Origin: Streptococcus panodentis
Lineage (GTDB): Bacteria > Bacillota > Bacilli > Lactobacillales > Streptococcaceae
DNA length: 55,802 bases
Assembly: GCF_017884005.1 (NCBI RefSeq)
Contig: NZ_QFAY01000012.1
Location: 1-55,802 of the forward strand
Direction: 5' to 3'
Numbering within the stretch: position 1 is the stretch's first letter; each line of letters begins with the position of its first letter. Of the stretch, positions 26,491 through 36,624 are shown in pieces. Both the position numbers and the translations under genes were made by a program. The notes below the pieces were generated by a model, which had not been told where the DNA came from, did no database searches, and worked only from the letters and a program-made list of their open reading frames with translations.

Positions 26491-26838
26491 ATGGCCTTTC
26501 AAACATCTGTTAGCTTAGCAAACTGTGAGTTTACCTACTCACTTCACTCCAATGTTAAAAAATTCACCCTGCGCGACAATACTTTTGCCCAAACCAAAGT
26601 CGGCAATTACGAACTGTCCCGCCTGCTGGAAGCCGTTCCCAACAGCGGCAATGGCTTTCTGCTGAAAATCATCATCAACAAAGACCTGACAGGCTTCAAG
26701 ATTAATATCACCGATAAATCCGGACTGCGCCTGGTCAATATTTTCAAGTCGGCTGACAATGACATTCTTCAGCAAAAATTCTACTTCCTTATGGACAGTC
26801 TGGTAGAAAGACATATCTTTGAAAAAACACCCCAATAA
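26491..26838 (+). CDS. DUF1831-family protein
   Basis: A 115-aa small cytoplasmic protein of the DUF1831 family (from memory), found in lactic acid bacteria immediately after a cysteine desulfurase. The sequence is mostly beta-strand with a helical end: FTLRDNTFAQTKVGNYELSR, then IIINKDLTGFKINITDKSG and FKSADNDILQQKFYFLMDSL. No catalytic motif is visible and it has no Cys. The constant pairing with the desulfurase suggests an accessory role in sulfur transfer (inference). GGAGGATAAG ribosome site overlapping the desulfurase end. Confidence 0.85.
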   Translation: MAFQTSVSLANCEFTYSLHSNVKKFTLRDNTFAQTKVGNYELSRLLEAVPNSGNGFLLKIIINKDLTGFKINITDKSGLRLVNIFKSADNDILQQKFYFLMDSLVERHIFEKTPQ

Positions 26839-26934
26839 GCAAAGTTCCTGCAATTTTGCTTTTTTCTTATCAGAACGGCCTGCAGGCGTCCGGAAACTTG
26901 AAAGCACAGCAGACAGACAGGAGAATACAGCACA

Positions 26935-27156
26935 ATGATTGAGCTCATCTACTTAGACTCTTACAAGGTCCAACGGACCTTGACCTATCAAGACTTTGAC
27001 GAGTTTTTACTGGCCTTTTCGGGCTGCGTCACTGTCCCTGATGACCGGCCGGTCATCTCAATCAGCTATAAAGGACAGGCGCTCCCTTTTGAAGGCAAAA
27101 TCGGCGATTTATACCGGCAGATGACAAAATTGGACTTAGATACCTATCGGGATTGA
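26935..27156 (+). CDS. DUF4649-family small protein
   Basis: A 73-aa protein, recognised as the DUF4649 type from streptococcal genomes. It reads MIELIYLDSYKVQRTLTYQD and has LPFEGKIGDLYRQMTKLDL near the end. No known function. It lies between the desulfurase operon and rex. An AGACAGGAGAA site precedes the ATG. Confidence 0.82.
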   Translation: MIELIYLDSYKVQRTLTYQDFDEFLLAFSGCVTVPDDRPVISISYKGQALPFEGKIGDLYRQMTKLDLDTYRD

Positions 27157-27207
27157 GTTATAGCTGCCGGTAAGACCTGCCCGAAGATTTTTCCTATATA
27201 AAACTAG

Positions 27208-27236
27208 TTGATTTTTTCACAAACTTTCTATAAAAT
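27208..27236 (+). promoter_or_regulatory. rex promoter with Rex-like half site
   Basis: TTGATT (27208-27213), a 17-nt spacer, TAAAAT (27231-27236). The spacer contains TTCACAA, one half of the Rex operator TTGTGAA...TTCACAA, opposite a degenerate left half. Autoregulation by Rex is plausible. Confidence 0.5.
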
Positions 27237-27259
27237 AGAGTTAGAAAGGTCGTGATTTT

Positions 27260-27907
27260 GTGAAATCTGAAAAAAACACTGCAATTCCCCGCGCAACTGC
27301 CAAGAGACTTTCGCTCTATTACCGTATTTTTAAGCGCTTCAATGCCGAAAAAATCGAGAAAGCCAATTCCAAGCAGATTGCAGAGGCTATTGGGATTGAC
27401 TCAGCTACTGTCAGGCGGGATTTTTCTTATTTTGGTGAATTAGGCCGCCGTGGCTTTGGCTACGATGTCAAAAAACTGATGAACTTTTTTGCCGATCTGC
27501 TCAATGACAACTCCATCACCAATGTCATGATTGTCGGCGTCGGCAATATGGGCCGCGCTCTTCTGCACTATCGTTTTCATGAGCGCAATAAAATGAAGGT
27601 CGTCATGGCCTTTGATACGGATGACCACCCCGATGTCGGCACCATCACCAAAGACGGAATCCCTATTTACGGAATTTCCCAAATCAAACAAAAGGTACAG
27701 TCTGGAAATGTGCAGACAGCCATTCTGACTGTTCCCAGTATAAAGGCTCAGGAAGTCGCTTCTGTTCTGGTCGAAGCGGGTATCAAGGGAATTCTCTGCT
27801 TCTCACCGGTCCACCTGTCCCTGCCCAAGGATGTTGTTGCCCAATATGTCGATCTGACCAGTGAGCTGCAGACCTTGCTCTACTTCATGAGAAAGAATGA
27901 AAATTAA
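27260..27907 (+). CDS. rex: Redox-sensing transcriptional repressor Rex
   Basis: A 215-aa NADH/NAD+ sensor that represses fermentation and respiration genes when NADH is low. The winged-helix domain is residues 1-80 ([35 protein letters not shown] as the recognition helix region). The Rossmann domain contains [13 protein letters not shown] and FDTDD. The start codon is GTG, with GAAAGGTCG as ribosome site. It is followed after 24 nt by the glutamine amidotransferase gene. Confidence 0.96.
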   Translation: MKSEKNTAIPRATAKRLSLYYRIFKRFNAEKIEKANSKQIAEAIGIDSATVRRDFSYFGELGRRGFGYDVKKLMNFFADLLNDNSITNVMIVGVGNMGRALLHYRFHERNKMKVVMAFDTDDHPDVGTITKDGIPIYGISQIKQKVQSGNVQTAILTVPSIKAQEVASVLVEAGIKGILCFSPVHLSLPKDVVAQYVDLTSELQTLLYFMRKNEN

Positions 27908-27931
27908 GATAAGAGAGGTAGCCATTACTCT

Positions 27932-28624
27932 ATGAGTAAACCAATTATTGGAATAACCGGAAATGAAAGAACACTTCCCGATGATCAATTCGTCCATATG
28001 AGCTATACTGCCACCGGATTTGTCGAGGGGGTCAAAGAAGTTGGCGGAATTCCAATGATTCTGCCAATCGGCGATAAGGAATCAGCCCAGCAGTATATTT
28101 CTGTCATTGACAAATTGATTATCACCGGCGGCCAAAATGTTTCCCCGCAATTTTACGGGGAAGAAAAGACGATTGACAGCGATGACTATCTGCTGAAAAG
28201 GGATGTTTTTGAATTGGCTTTGATTCAGGAAGCCCGCCGGCAAAAGAAGCCTATCTTTACAGTCTGCCGCGGTACCCAGCTCTATAATGTCGCTCTGGGC
28301 GGCACCCTGCATCAGGATATTGAAGACCACTGGCAGGACCGCTCTGCAGAGTATACTACTCAAAGCATGGTAACCAAAAACGGCTCTGTGCTGCATGAAA
28401 TTTACGGTCCGGCTTCTGAGATTAATTCATTCCACCACCAAAGCATCAAGGATTTGGCAGCTAATCTGGAGGTAATCGCTTATGACCCGCGCGACAAGGT
28501 CGTTGAAGCGGTTACTTCCACTGACGGCAGCCCCTTTCTCGGTGTCCAGTGGCATCCGGAATTTCTTTTTGGCTCCCATGAAGGCGATTTAGCTCTCTTT
28601 GACTATGTCGTCAATAGGCTTTAG
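27932..28624 (+). CDS. Gamma-glutamyl-gamma-aminobutyrate hydrolase-like class I amidotransferase
   Basis: A 230-aa peptidase C26 (PuuD-like) protein. The triad is visible: Cys in [15 protein letters not shown] (nucleophile elbow), His in GVQWHPE, and the Glu two residues later. Other family blocks are [20 protein letters not shown] and [10 protein letters not shown]. PuuD members hydrolyse gamma-glutamyl bonds in putrescine degradation, but streptococcal homologues are uncharacterised. It shares a probable operon with rex. Its stop codon overlaps the radC stop on the other strand. Confidence 0.9.
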   Translation: MSKPIIGITGNERTLPDDQFVHMSYTATGFVEGVKEVGGIPMILPIGDKESAQQYISVIDKLIITGGQNVSPQFYGEEKTIDSDDYLLKRDVFELALIQEARRQKKPIFTVCRGTQLYNVALGGTLHQDIEDHWQDRSAEYTTQSMVTKNGSVLHEIYGPASEINSFHHQSIKDLAANLEVIAYDPRDKVVEAVTSTDGSPFLGVQWHPEFLFGSHEGDLALFDYVVNRL

Positions 28625-29304
28625 ATGATATCCGTCTCTTCACGATAGCTGTAATAATTGGTCTTCGCCACAATCAAATGATCCAAGAGAACCAACCCCA
28701 TCATCTCGCAGGCTTCCTTCATATGCTGGGTCACCTCGTCATCATTTTTGCTGGGAACGACAGACCCCGACGGATGATTGTGGACCAATATAATGGAAGT
28801 CGCCAGATGTTTGAGGGCATAATGGAGAATTTCCCGCGGTTCTGCAATGCTTCTGGTCACCGTTCCTATGAAGATCGTCTGCTGATGAAGGATCTGATTC
28901 TGACTGTTGAGATAGATGGCTACCAAGCATTCCTGCCTCATATCCCCCAGCTCCTGCTGCATCTTCTGAGCCAGCTTTTGACTGCCCATGATTTGCTCCA
29001 TCTGCAGCACCTCAGCCCGATTGATACGCCGGCCCAGTTCAATGACGGCTTGCAGCTCGACAGCTTTTATGGGGCCAATCCCTGAAATGGTCTGCAATTC
29101 CTGCAGAGTCAGATACTTCAGATCGTTCAAATGGGAAATAGAAGATAAGATTTTTTGAGAAACTTGGAAGACAGTTTCTTTTTTGTTGCCTGTTCTAAGA
29201 AAAATGGACAGCAGCTCCTGATTGCTGAGCTTCTCTGCTCCCTCCCTCATCAAACGCTCCCGCGGCATCATGCTCCGATCGTCCTGAAATGAAATACTAT
29301 ACAT
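28621..29304 (-). CDS. radC: RadC-family JAB-domain protein
   Basis: A 227-aa RadC protein. The N-terminal helix-hairpin-helix part ([34 protein letters not shown]) is followed by a JAB1/MPN metalloprotease-like domain with the metal motif HNHPSG and downstream SKND. In S. pneumoniae radC is a late competence gene, though not shown to be needed for repair or transformation. Upstream TTCGAATA (29324-29331 on the minus strand) differs in one base from the com-box TACGAATA. AAGGAGGT ribosome site. Convergent with the amidotransferase gene. Confidence 0.94.
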   Translation of the reverse strand: MYSISFQDDRSMMPRERLMREGAEKLSNQELLSIFLRTGNKKETVFQVSQKILSSISHLNDLKYLTLQELQTISGIGPIKAVELQAVIELGRRINRAEVLQMEQIMGSQKLAQKMQQELGDMRQECLVAIYLNSQNQILHQQTIFIGTVTRSIAEPREILHYALKHLATSIILVHNHPSGSVVPSKNDDEVTQHMKEACEMMGLVLLDHLIVAKTNYYSYREETDII

Positions 29305-29323
29305 AGAAACCTCCTTACCTTAC

Positions 29324-29331
29324 TATTCGAA
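29324..29331 (-). promoter_or_regulatory. com-box (cin box)-like sequence before radC
   Basis: The minus strand reads TTTTTCGAATAG. TTCGAATA matches seven of eight bases of the ComX (SigX) recognition sequence TACGAATA, lies 20 nt before the radC start, and is preceded by a T-run. radC is a known competence-regulon member in pneumococcus. Confidence 0.55.
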
Positions 29332-29340
29332 AAAGGCTGC

Positions 29341-29384
29341 AAAAAAACACCCCAGATGCTAGAATCTCTCTTACTCTTGGGGTG
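29341..29384 (-). terminator. srtA terminator
   Basis: CACCCCA (29348-29354) pairs with TGGGGTG (29378-29384) and seven T residues follow on the minus strand. It ends the gyrA-srtA unit before the radC promoter. Confidence 0.85.
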
Positions 29385-29411
29385 AATTTTATTAATTTCT
29401 GATTTCTGGCA

Positions 29412-30167
29412 TTAAATCTGCATCTGATTATAGGACTTACTGAAGGATTCCAGAACTTCCTTAGGAGCCTTTTCGTACTCAATAGAGCCTTCCAGCGTTC
29501 CCTTGACAATCGTCCGATTGGTGGCAGCTGCATCCTCACAGGTCACTAGAGTAATCTCGGCAACGCCTTCGGTGTCATCAATCACATCAATCCGATCCGG
29601 TGTCACCGTTTCTACACTGGTGATAACATAGGTATAAACCTTTTCCTTATCGGTGATATAGATTTTCATGCCTGCTTTGGCACGGTCCAGCGGGGAAAAG
29701 AGCATATCGCTGGCACCCGTAATGCCAAAGACATGATGGCTGGCAAGAGCATAATTGCCTTGACCCATCTGCTGGCTTTCTTTCATCGTGCCGGCACCGT
29801 AATAGAGACCGGCATTGTCCAAGCCCTTGAAAATCGGCAGGTTCATGGACACCTCCGGAATGGAGATACCGCCGATGACCGGCAGCTGCTGCGCTTTCCA
29901 CTGGGCATTGATGACTGCTTCTGTGGAAAGCGATTCTACCTTATTAAAATCAAAACTGGTCTCAGCATTTTTATTTTTATCAATCGAATCTTTGGAAACC
30001 TTGCTGACCTGATATTGGTTGGTATGCCAGACCATGATCATATTTCGGATTTGCGCATTAAAGATTAGGGCAAGGGCCACAATAATCAATAGCGTCGCAA
30101 TGATATTGATAAAAATATTTCTTTTGCTGCGTTTTTGTCTTCTTTGACTTCTTTTACCTTGTACCAT
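29412..30167 (-). CDS. srtA: Sortase A, class A
   Basis: A 251-aa membrane-bound transpeptidase that attaches LPXTG proteins to the peptidoglycan cross-bridge. A basic N-terminus is followed by a membrane anchor (about 18-39, IFINIIATLLIIVALALIFN). The catalytic domain has His144 in LASHHVFG, Cys210 in TLVTC, and Arg218 in NRTIVKG. The substrate in this window is the LPQTG nucleotidase (48357-50561). It begins 12 nt after the gyrA stop, the standard streptococcal gyrA-srtA order. Confidence 0.97.
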   Translation of the reverse strand: MVQGKRSQRRQKRSKRNIFINIIATLLIIVALALIFNAQIRNMIMVWHTNQYQVSKVSKDSIDKNKNAETSFDFNKVESLSTEAVINAQWKAQQLPVIGGISIPEVSMNLPIFKGLDNAGLYYGAGTMKESQQMGQGNYALASHHVFGITGASDMLFSPLDRAKAGMKIYITDKEKVYTYVITSVETVTPDRIDVIDDTEGVAEITLVTCEDAAATNRTIVKGTLEGSIEYEKAPKEVLESFSKSYNQMQI

Positions 30168-30179
30168 ATAGGCCCTCTT

Positions 30180-32639
30180 TTATGATTCGTTTTCTTCCTC
30201 TGCTGCATCATCTTTTTCGTCTGCTTCAACCGTCGTAAAGGTAACAATCTGCGCATCCTGATCTAAACGCATGACCTTAACCCCCATAGTAGAGCGGCCT
30301 GTCTGTGAAATATTGGCTACACCGGTACGAATAATCACCCCGGTATTGGTAATAATCATCAGATCTTCCTCACCGGAAACCGTCATCAGACCTGCCAGAG
30401 AACCGTTCTTTTCAGTGATATTGGCTGTCTTGATTCCTTTTCCGCCGCGTCCCTTGGTCGGGTATTCGCTGGCTAAAGTCCGCTTGCCGTATCCCTTCTC
30501 AGTAATAATCAGCACTTCATCTCCGTCTGAAACAACGCTGGCGCCGACGACACAGTCTCCTTCGCGCAGGCTGACCCCGCGGACACCTGTCGCAAGACGG
30601 CTCATATTCCGCACGGCCGTTTCATTAAAGCGGACAGAATAGCCGAATTTCGTCCCGATAATGACATCAGCTGCACCATCCGTCAGAAAGACATTGATCA
30701 GCTCATCCTCTTCCTTAAGGTTTAAGGCTTTCAGACCATTCTGGCGGATATTGGCAAACTCTGTCACACTGGTCCGTTTGACTACGCCATGACGGGTAGT
30801 AAAGAAAAGATAGGAATCATCGCTGTGATCTTGCTCCACATTGATAATGGTCTGAATTGTTTCTCCCTCATCTAACTTCAGGAGATTGACGATTGGCAGC
30901 CCTTTGGCAGTCCGGCCGTATTCAGGAATTTCATAGCCTTTGAGGCGGTAAACCCGGCCCTTATTCGTAAAGAAGAGCAGGCGGTCATGAGTGCTGGTGG
31001 AGACCAGCTCTTTGACGAAATCATCATCTTTGACACCTGTCCCCTGAACTCCGCGGCCTCCGCGTTTCTGAGCTGTAAACTCAGTCTGATTGAGTCGTTT
31101 GATATAGCCCTTGTTTGAAAGAGTAATCAGAACGTCTGCTTCTTCAATCAAATCCTCATCTTCCAGAGAAAGAACCTCACCGACCATAAGCTCTGTCCGG
31201 CGGTCGTCCGCAAACTTCCGCTTCACTTCGTCCAGCTCTTCCTTGATAATCGCCACAACCCGCTCAGGCTTGGCCAAAATATCTGCCAAATCTGCAATCA
31301 GAGCAATCAATTCATCGTACTCAGACTGAATCTTATCGCGTTCCAAGCCGGTCAGACGGCGCAGACGCATATCCAGAATAGCCTGACTCTGACGCTCTGA
31401 CAGCTCAAATTTGGCCATCAATTCAGCCTGAGCCTCCGCATCTGTCTCGCTGTTGCGGATAATACGGATGACTTCGTCAATATGGTCCAGCGCAATCAGG
31501 AGACCGGCTAAAATGTGAGCCCGGGCCTCAGCTTTTTCCTTGTCAAAAACGGTCCGGCGGGTCACCACTTCCTTCTGATGCTCAATGTAAGCAGAAAGAA
31601 TTTCACGCAGGGAAAGAATCTTCGGCACGCCGTTTTGAATCGCCAGCATATTAAAGCTGAAGTTAGTCTGCATCTGGGTCAGCTTGAAAAGATTGTTCAA
31701 GATGACATGGGCAGAAGCATCGCGTCTGACCTCAATCACAAAGCGAACTCCCTCGCGGTTGGATTCATCGCGAACAGCAGTAATACCGTCAATCCGCTTT
31801 TCCTGCACCAGACGGACAATATGCTCATGAACCTTGGTTTTATTCACCATATAAGGAAATTCTGTCACCACGATCCGCTCCCGGCCTGTCTTGGTCTCCT
31901 CAATCTCTGTCCGCGAGCGCAGAACAATGGAGCCCTTACCAGTCTCATAGGCCCGGTGGATGCCAGATTTGCCCATAACCAGAGCACCGGTCGGGAAGTC
32001 CGGTCCTGGCAGCACTTCCATTATGTCCCGTGTCGTCGCCTCCGGATTGTCCATGACCAGTTTCACAGCATCAATGGCTTCTCCTAGATTGTGAGGCGGG
32101 ATATTGGTGGCCATTCCGACAGCAATCCCGGTCGCTCCGTTAACCAGCAGATTCGGAAAACGGGCCGGCAGAACAACCGGCTCTTTTTCGCTGGCATCAT
32201 AGTTATCGCTGAAATCAACAGTGTTTTTATTAATGTCCCGCAGCATTTCCAGAGCAATTTTGCTCATCCGGGCTTCTGTATAACGCTGAGCAGCGGCGCC
32301 GTCTCCGTCCATGGAGCCAAAGTTTCCATGGCCGTCTACCAGCATATAGCGATAGCTCCACCACTGAGCCATCCGCACCATCGCCTCATAGATGGAAGAG
32401 TCCCCGTGCGGGTGGTATTTACCCATGACATCCCCTGTGATACGGGCTGACTTCTTATGAGGCTTATCAGGAGTAACCCCCAGCTCATTCATTCCATAGA
32501 GAATCCGGCGGTGAACCGGCTTGAGACCGTCGCGAACATCCGGAAGCGCCCGTGCTACGATAACGCTCATGGCATAATCGATGAAACTGGTCTTCATTTC
32601 GCTGGTCAGATTCACATTTACTAAGTTTCTGTCTTGCAT
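30180..32639 (-). CDS. gyrA: DNA gyrase subunit A
   Basis: An 819-aa breakage-reunion subunit of gyrase, introducing negative supercoils with GyrB. The catalytic Tyr region is [17 protein letters not shown]. The quinolone-resistance region reads [13 protein letters not shown] with Ser81 and Glu85, the sensitive pattern. The C-terminal beta-pinwheel carries the GyrA-box-like [17 protein letters not shown] box (32678-32683) with TGG before it lies about 40 nt upstream. Transcribed divergently from ldh, with srtA downstream. Confidence 0.98.
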   Translation of the reverse strand: MQDRNLVNVNLTSEMKTSFIDYAMSVIVARALPDVRDGLKPVHRRILYGMNELGVTPDKPHKKSARITGDVMGKYHPHGDSSIYEAMVRMAQWWSYRYMLVDGHGNFGSMDGDGAAAQRYTEARMSKIALEMLRDINKNTVDFSDNYDASEKEPVVLPARFPNLLVNGATGIAVGMATNIPPHNLGEAIDAVKLVMDNPEATTRDIMEVLPGPDFPTGALVMGKSGIHRAYETGKGSIVLRSRTEIEETKTGRERIVVTEFPYMVNKTKVHEHIVRLVQEKRIDGITAVRDESNREGVRFVIEVRRDASAHVILNNLFKLTQMQTNFSFNMLAIQNGVPKILSLREILSAYIEHQKEVVTRRTVFDKEKAEARAHILAGLLIALDHIDEVIRIIRNSETDAEAQAELMAKFELSERQSQAILDMRLRRLTGLERDKIQSEYDELIALIADLADILAKPERVVAIIKEELDEVKRKFADDRRTELMVGEVLSLEDEDLIEEADVLITLSNKGYIKRLNQTEFTAQKRGGRGVQGTGVKDDDFVKELVSTSTHDRLLFFTNKGRVYRLKGYEIPEYGRTAKGLPIVNLLKLDEGETIQTIINVEQDHSDDSYLFFTTRHGVVKRTSVTEFANIRQNGLKALNLKEEDELINVFLTDGAADVIIGTKFGYSVRFNETAVRNMSRLATGVRGVSLREGDCVVGASVVSDGDEVLIITEKGYGKRTLASEYPTKGRGGKGIKTANITEKNGSLAGLMTVSGEEDLMIITNTGVIIRTGVANISQTGRSTMGVKVMRLDQDAQIVTFTTVEADEKDDAAEEENES

Positions 32640-32677
32640 TAAAAAAATGCCTTTCTGTTCTTTTCAATCACCCTACA

Positions 32678-32683
32678 ATTATA
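32678..32683 (-). promoter_or_regulatory. gyrA extended -10 box
   Basis: The minus strand TGTGG TATAAT gives an extended -10, with CTGAAA 17 nt upstream as weak -35. Weak -35 promoters near gyrase genes often respond to supercoiling (known in general, not shown here). Confidence 0.6.
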
Positions 32684-32720
32684 CCACATTTTCTTGAATT
32701 TTTCAGCATTTTGAAGCTCT

Positions 32721-32736
32721 TGTAAAAACGTTTACA
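32721..32736. promoter_or_regulatory. Operator-like palindrome before ldh (cre or Rex type)
   Basis: TGTAAA-AACG-TTTACA is a perfect 6-bp inverted repeat. Read as TAAAAACGTTTACA (32723-32736) it fits the CcpA cre consensus with one mismatch. Read as TTGTAAA..TTTACAT it resembles a Rex operator with one symmetric change. It lies about 24 bp upstream of the -35, a position that would favour activation. Confidence 0.5.
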
Positions 32737-32744
32737 TCGCCTAA

Positions 32745-33824
<1,080 letters not shown>

Positions 33825-33830
33825 GCATTC

Positions 33831-33868
33831 AAAAACAGCTCTCCTTAATCCAGGAGGCTGTTTTTTTT
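33831..33868 (+). terminator. ldh terminator
   Basis: AAAAACAGCTCTCCT pairs imperfectly with AGGAGGCTGTTTTT and eight T residues follow on the plus strand. Confidence 0.85.
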
Positions 33869-33874
33869 GATCAC

Positions 33875-34080
33875 TCATTTCTCCGATACAAACCGTTCTG
33901 ACAGATAGGGAACCAGCAGCTGCCCCTCCATCTCGTCTAAAGAGGAAACCCAGCGATAGGTGCTGTGCTCTTCGGAATCTAGGATAAGAGGCCCTTTTCT
34001 CCTGCAGCACCCCGCTGTAGATTAAACGCGCAAAAACCGCCTGATTCTCACTGTCACAAACTGGCTGCCATCATGAATGA
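33875..34080 (-). pseudogene. NUDIX hydrolase remnant (C-terminal fragment)
   Basis: On the minus strand, the frame ending at the TGA at 33875-33877 reads EEHSTYRWVSSLDEMEGQLL then VPYLSERFVSEK. That is typical of the C-terminus of a NUDIX hydrolase of the mutT/phosphohydrolase kind. Upstream, IIHDGSQFVTV-like sequence in another frame (about 34020-34080) suggests more of the same gene, broken by frameshifts. The Nudix box itself is not found. Hence this is a decayed 3' part of a gene that stood convergent to ldh. Confidence 0.55.
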
Positions 34081-34466
34081 TATCGTCAGTTAGTTTATCT
34101 TTTATTCCGTCGTTAACTCGCCTTGCCGTATCTAAGTACAGCCTGCGGCTCGTTGCCTAGTACTAAAAGCAAACTAAAGGACTATATCCCCATAATCTCT
34201 ACCAGCTGGCTGGACTTCTTCCAATTATTCTCAGAATGCTGCCTAATGCGGCAGCTCACTTTCTTCGAACCCGCAGCCAGGAATATCCCGCTAACAAGGA
34301 TAGACATTAGGAAGCCCACGCTTTATTTTCGAGCATTTGAAAAGCAAATACTTTCCGTCTTTCTCTATTCTTTCTCAATCAAGAGATGAGCGATTCATTT
34401 CACTGTCACGACATTTCCCCAAAAAATAAACAAAAAAAGGACTCTGACGAGTCCAAGCTTCAGTCA
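34081..34466. other. Intergenic sequence without recognisable gene
   Basis: About 390 bp between the NUDIX remnant and tRNA-Arg. I see no convincing reading frame, tRNA or repeat. The AT-rich stretch at 34380-34440 probably contains the end of the tRNA transcript, with a weak GACTC..GAGTC hairpin near 34440 (GGACTCTGACGAGTCC) that could be its terminator. Confidence 0.45.
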
Positions 34467-34538
34467 TCCACCCTGAGAGAATCGAACTCCCATCTCAAGA
34501 ACCGGAATCTTACGTGATATCCATTACACTAAGGGTGG
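34467..34538 (-). tRNA. tRNA-Arg (anticodon CCG)
   Basis: A 72-nt cloverleaf. Acceptor CCACCCT pairs with AGGGTGG, followed by discriminator A. D-stem GTG/CAC, anticodon stem TAAGA/TCTTG with loop TTCCGGT giving CCG. T-stem GGGAG/CTCTC with loop TTCGATT. CCA is not encoded. It reads the rare Arg codon CGG. It lies downstream of rpsA on the same strand. Confidence 0.93.
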
Positions 34539-34624
34539 CAACTAATACATTATAACCGATTTTCACCAAAAATACAAGTCAAAATAAGAAAAGAAGTCGA
34601 GAAATCTCAACTTCTTTTAATTTT

Positions 34625-35827
34625 TTACAGTTCAATGTCGCCAAAGAGATCAGCCATTGAGAATCCAGTTTGAGTTTCTGGAAGTTCAAAGTCACGTTTT
34701 TCCTGACGTTTTGGACGGCGTGGGCGTGATTGACGCTTCTCATCTTTTTGGCCTTCTTCTTGGGCTGGACGCTCTTCAAGAGCCTTGATAGAGAGAGACA
34801 CACGCTCGTCAGCAGCATTCACTTCAAGAACTTTCACAGTGACTTCCTGACCGACTTTCAGAGCGTCTTTAGGGCTTTCCACACGCTTGTGGGAAATTTG
34901 TGAAATGTGAACCAAGCCATCAATACCTGGCAGCACTTCCACGAAAGCACCGAAATCAGTCAGACGCTTAACTGTTCCCTCAATCACATCGCCAGCAGCA
35001 AGCTTTTGCTCAACGCCATCCCATGGTCCAGGGGTTGTTGCCTTCAGAGACAGTGATACACGGCCTTCTTCTTCGTTCAGATCCAGAACTTTCACTTCGA
35101 TTTCGTCGCCAACTGTAACAACAGACTTAGGTGAAACATTGCGCTCATGAGACAGCTCAGTCAAGTGAACCAAACCGTCAACGCCGCCAAGGTCAATGAA
35201 AGCACCGAAGCTGGTGATACGGGCAACTTTACCAGTCACAACATCGCCAACATTCAATTTACCAAATACTTCAGCACGGGCTGCAGCAGCTTCTGCTTCT
35301 ACAACTTCACGGCGTGAAAGGATAAAGCGGTTTTCTTTTGGATCTACTTCTTTAATTTTTGCGTCAAATTCTTGACCTACAAAACGCTCAGTATTGCGAA
35401 CGAAACGAGTATCGAGCATAGAAGCCGGAATAAATCCGCGCAGTCCTTCAAACTCTACCGAAAGTCCGCCTTTAACAGCACGAGTGCCCTTAACAGTGAC
35501 AATTTCTTCTTCACGGCCAACCAATTTGTCCCAAGCTTTGCGAGCTTCTAAACGTTTTTTAGATACCAGGTAAGTCACTGTATCAGTATCTTTACCTACT
35601 ACTTGACGAAGAACAAGCAATTCAAGTGTTTCGCCTGGTTTTACAAGGTCGTTGATGTCAGCGTCACGCTCATTTGTCAGCTCACGAAGAGTCAAGACAC
35701 CTTCAACACCAGTTCCAGCGATTGCAACATTAGCTTGGTTAGCGTCAACCGTCAAAACTTCAGCAGTAACGACGTCACCTGGCTCAACTTGGCTAACACT
35801 GTTTAGCAAATCTTCAAATTCATTCAT
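34625..35827 (-). CDS. rpsA: 30S ribosomal protein S1
   Basis: A 400-aa S1 protein with four S1 RNA-binding domains (about 15-88, 105-175, 191-261, 276-348), the short Gram-positive form. Repeats 3 and 4 are most typical: [20 protein letters not shown] and [20 protein letters not shown]. The C-terminal tail is basic then acidic ([20 protein letters not shown]). Codon bias is strong, as in ldh. A GGAGG site precedes the ATG. Just upstream a CAAGT/ACTTG hairpin at 35849-35863 sits close to the ribosome site and could take part in S1 feedback (inference). Confidence 0.96.
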   Translation of the reverse strand: MNEFEDLLNSVSQVEPGDVVTAEVLTVDANQANVAIAGTGVEGVLTLRELTNERDADINDLVKPGETLELLVLRQVVGKDTDTVTYLVSKKRLEARKAWDKLVGREEEIVTVKGTRAVKGGLSVEFEGLRGFIPASMLDTRFVRNTERFVGQEFDAKIKEVDPKENRFILSRREVVEAEAAAARAEVFGKLNVGDVVTGKVARITSFGAFIDLGGVDGLVHLTELSHERNVSPKSVVTVGDEIEVKVLDLNEEEGRVSLSLKATTPGPWDGVEQKLAAGDVIEGTVKRLTDFGAFVEVLPGIDGLVHISQISHKRVESPKDALKVGQEVTVKVLEVNAADERVSLSIKALEERPAQEEGQKDEKRQSRPRRPKRQEKRDFELPETQTGFSMADLFGDIEL

Positions 35828-35992
35828 CTAAAAAAATCCTCCAACAATCAAGTATAAAACTTGACATACAATTTAATTATTTTCCTAAGCACCCGCAAAC
35901 GACATTTGATTTATCTTTAACGTTCCTACCCTTATAAAGAAATAAAATACCAAAAGATATTTTATTATTTTATATGATACACCACCTAAGAA

Positions 35993-36064
35993 CTGGGGTA
36001 GCTGGATTCGAACCAACGCATGAGGGAGTCAAAGTCCCTTGCCTTACCGCTTGGCGATACCCCA
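35993..36064 (-). tRNA. tRNA-Gln (anticodon TTG)
   Basis: A 72-nt tRNA. Acceptor TGGGGTA pairs with TACCCCA, discriminator G. Anticodon loop CTTTGAC gives TTG. T-loop TTCGAAT. No encoded CCA. 98 nt upstream in transcription order is tRNA-Tyr. Confidence 0.95.
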
Positions 36065-36161
36065 TTATTACAAGCATAAACTTTCCCATTCATTGGCTCT
36101 AAGCAAGGAACTCTCACTCAAGGTTTTGATGCAGCCTTTTGAGAGTCTTGTATCTCAGATA

Positions 36162-36242
36162 TGGAGAGGGAGGGATTCGAACCCCCGAACCCGAAGGAGC
36201 GGATTTACAGTCCGCCGCGTTTAGCCTCTTCGCTACCTCTCC
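36162..36242 (-). tRNA. tRNA-Tyr (anticodon GTA)
   Basis: An 81-nt class II tRNA with a long variable arm. Acceptor GGAGAGG pairs with CCTCTCC, discriminator A. Anticodon stem CGGAC with loop containing GTA. Variable arm built on CTCCTTCGGG. T-loop TTCGAAT. No encoded CCA. Confidence 0.95.
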
Positions 36243-36292
36243 AACAACCAACGATACCCATTATAACATTAATACAATGAAAATGCAAGCCC

Positions 36293-36523
36293 TTATTTGC
36301 CTAAATTATAGGTTTCAATCAAACTTTCAACGGCTTTTTCAAGCTTTTTATAAAAACTCTCCACACTGCCATTTTTTATAATAGCAAATTGACCGTCCAG
36401 TTCTGCAATCTCACCGATGACCTTCTTGCCGATAGACAGGCTGCAGCCGTCAAACTGCTCTGCCCCGACCTGAACCTTGCTGTCCGTAATCTGAATTTCG
36501 ATTTTTTTATCTTTTTTGCTCAT
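36293..36523 (-). CDS. DUF2969-family small protein
   Basis: A 76-aa protein recognised as DUF2969 of lactobacilli and streptococci. A Lys-rich start MSKKDKKIEIQITDSKVQVG is followed by GCSLSIGKKVIGEIAELDGQ and a C-terminal helix SFYKKLEKAVESLIETYN. Function unknown. It has its own TAAAAT box and AGAGGTAG ribosome site, and lies immediately upstream (transcription order) of the tRNA-Tyr, which may share its transcript. Confidence 0.87.
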   Translation of the reverse strand: MSKKDKKIEIQITDSKVQVGAEQFDGCSLSIGKKVIGEIAELDGQFAIIKNGSVESFYKKLEKAVESLIETYNLGK

Positions 36524-36624
36524 TTTCTACCTCTCTCAAAGCTCTATTTTACAAAAAAATAGCGGAGCTGGCAAGTCTTACCCTGCTATTTTGCATATTA
36601 AAAGAGCCGCAAGGGCTCCTGTAA

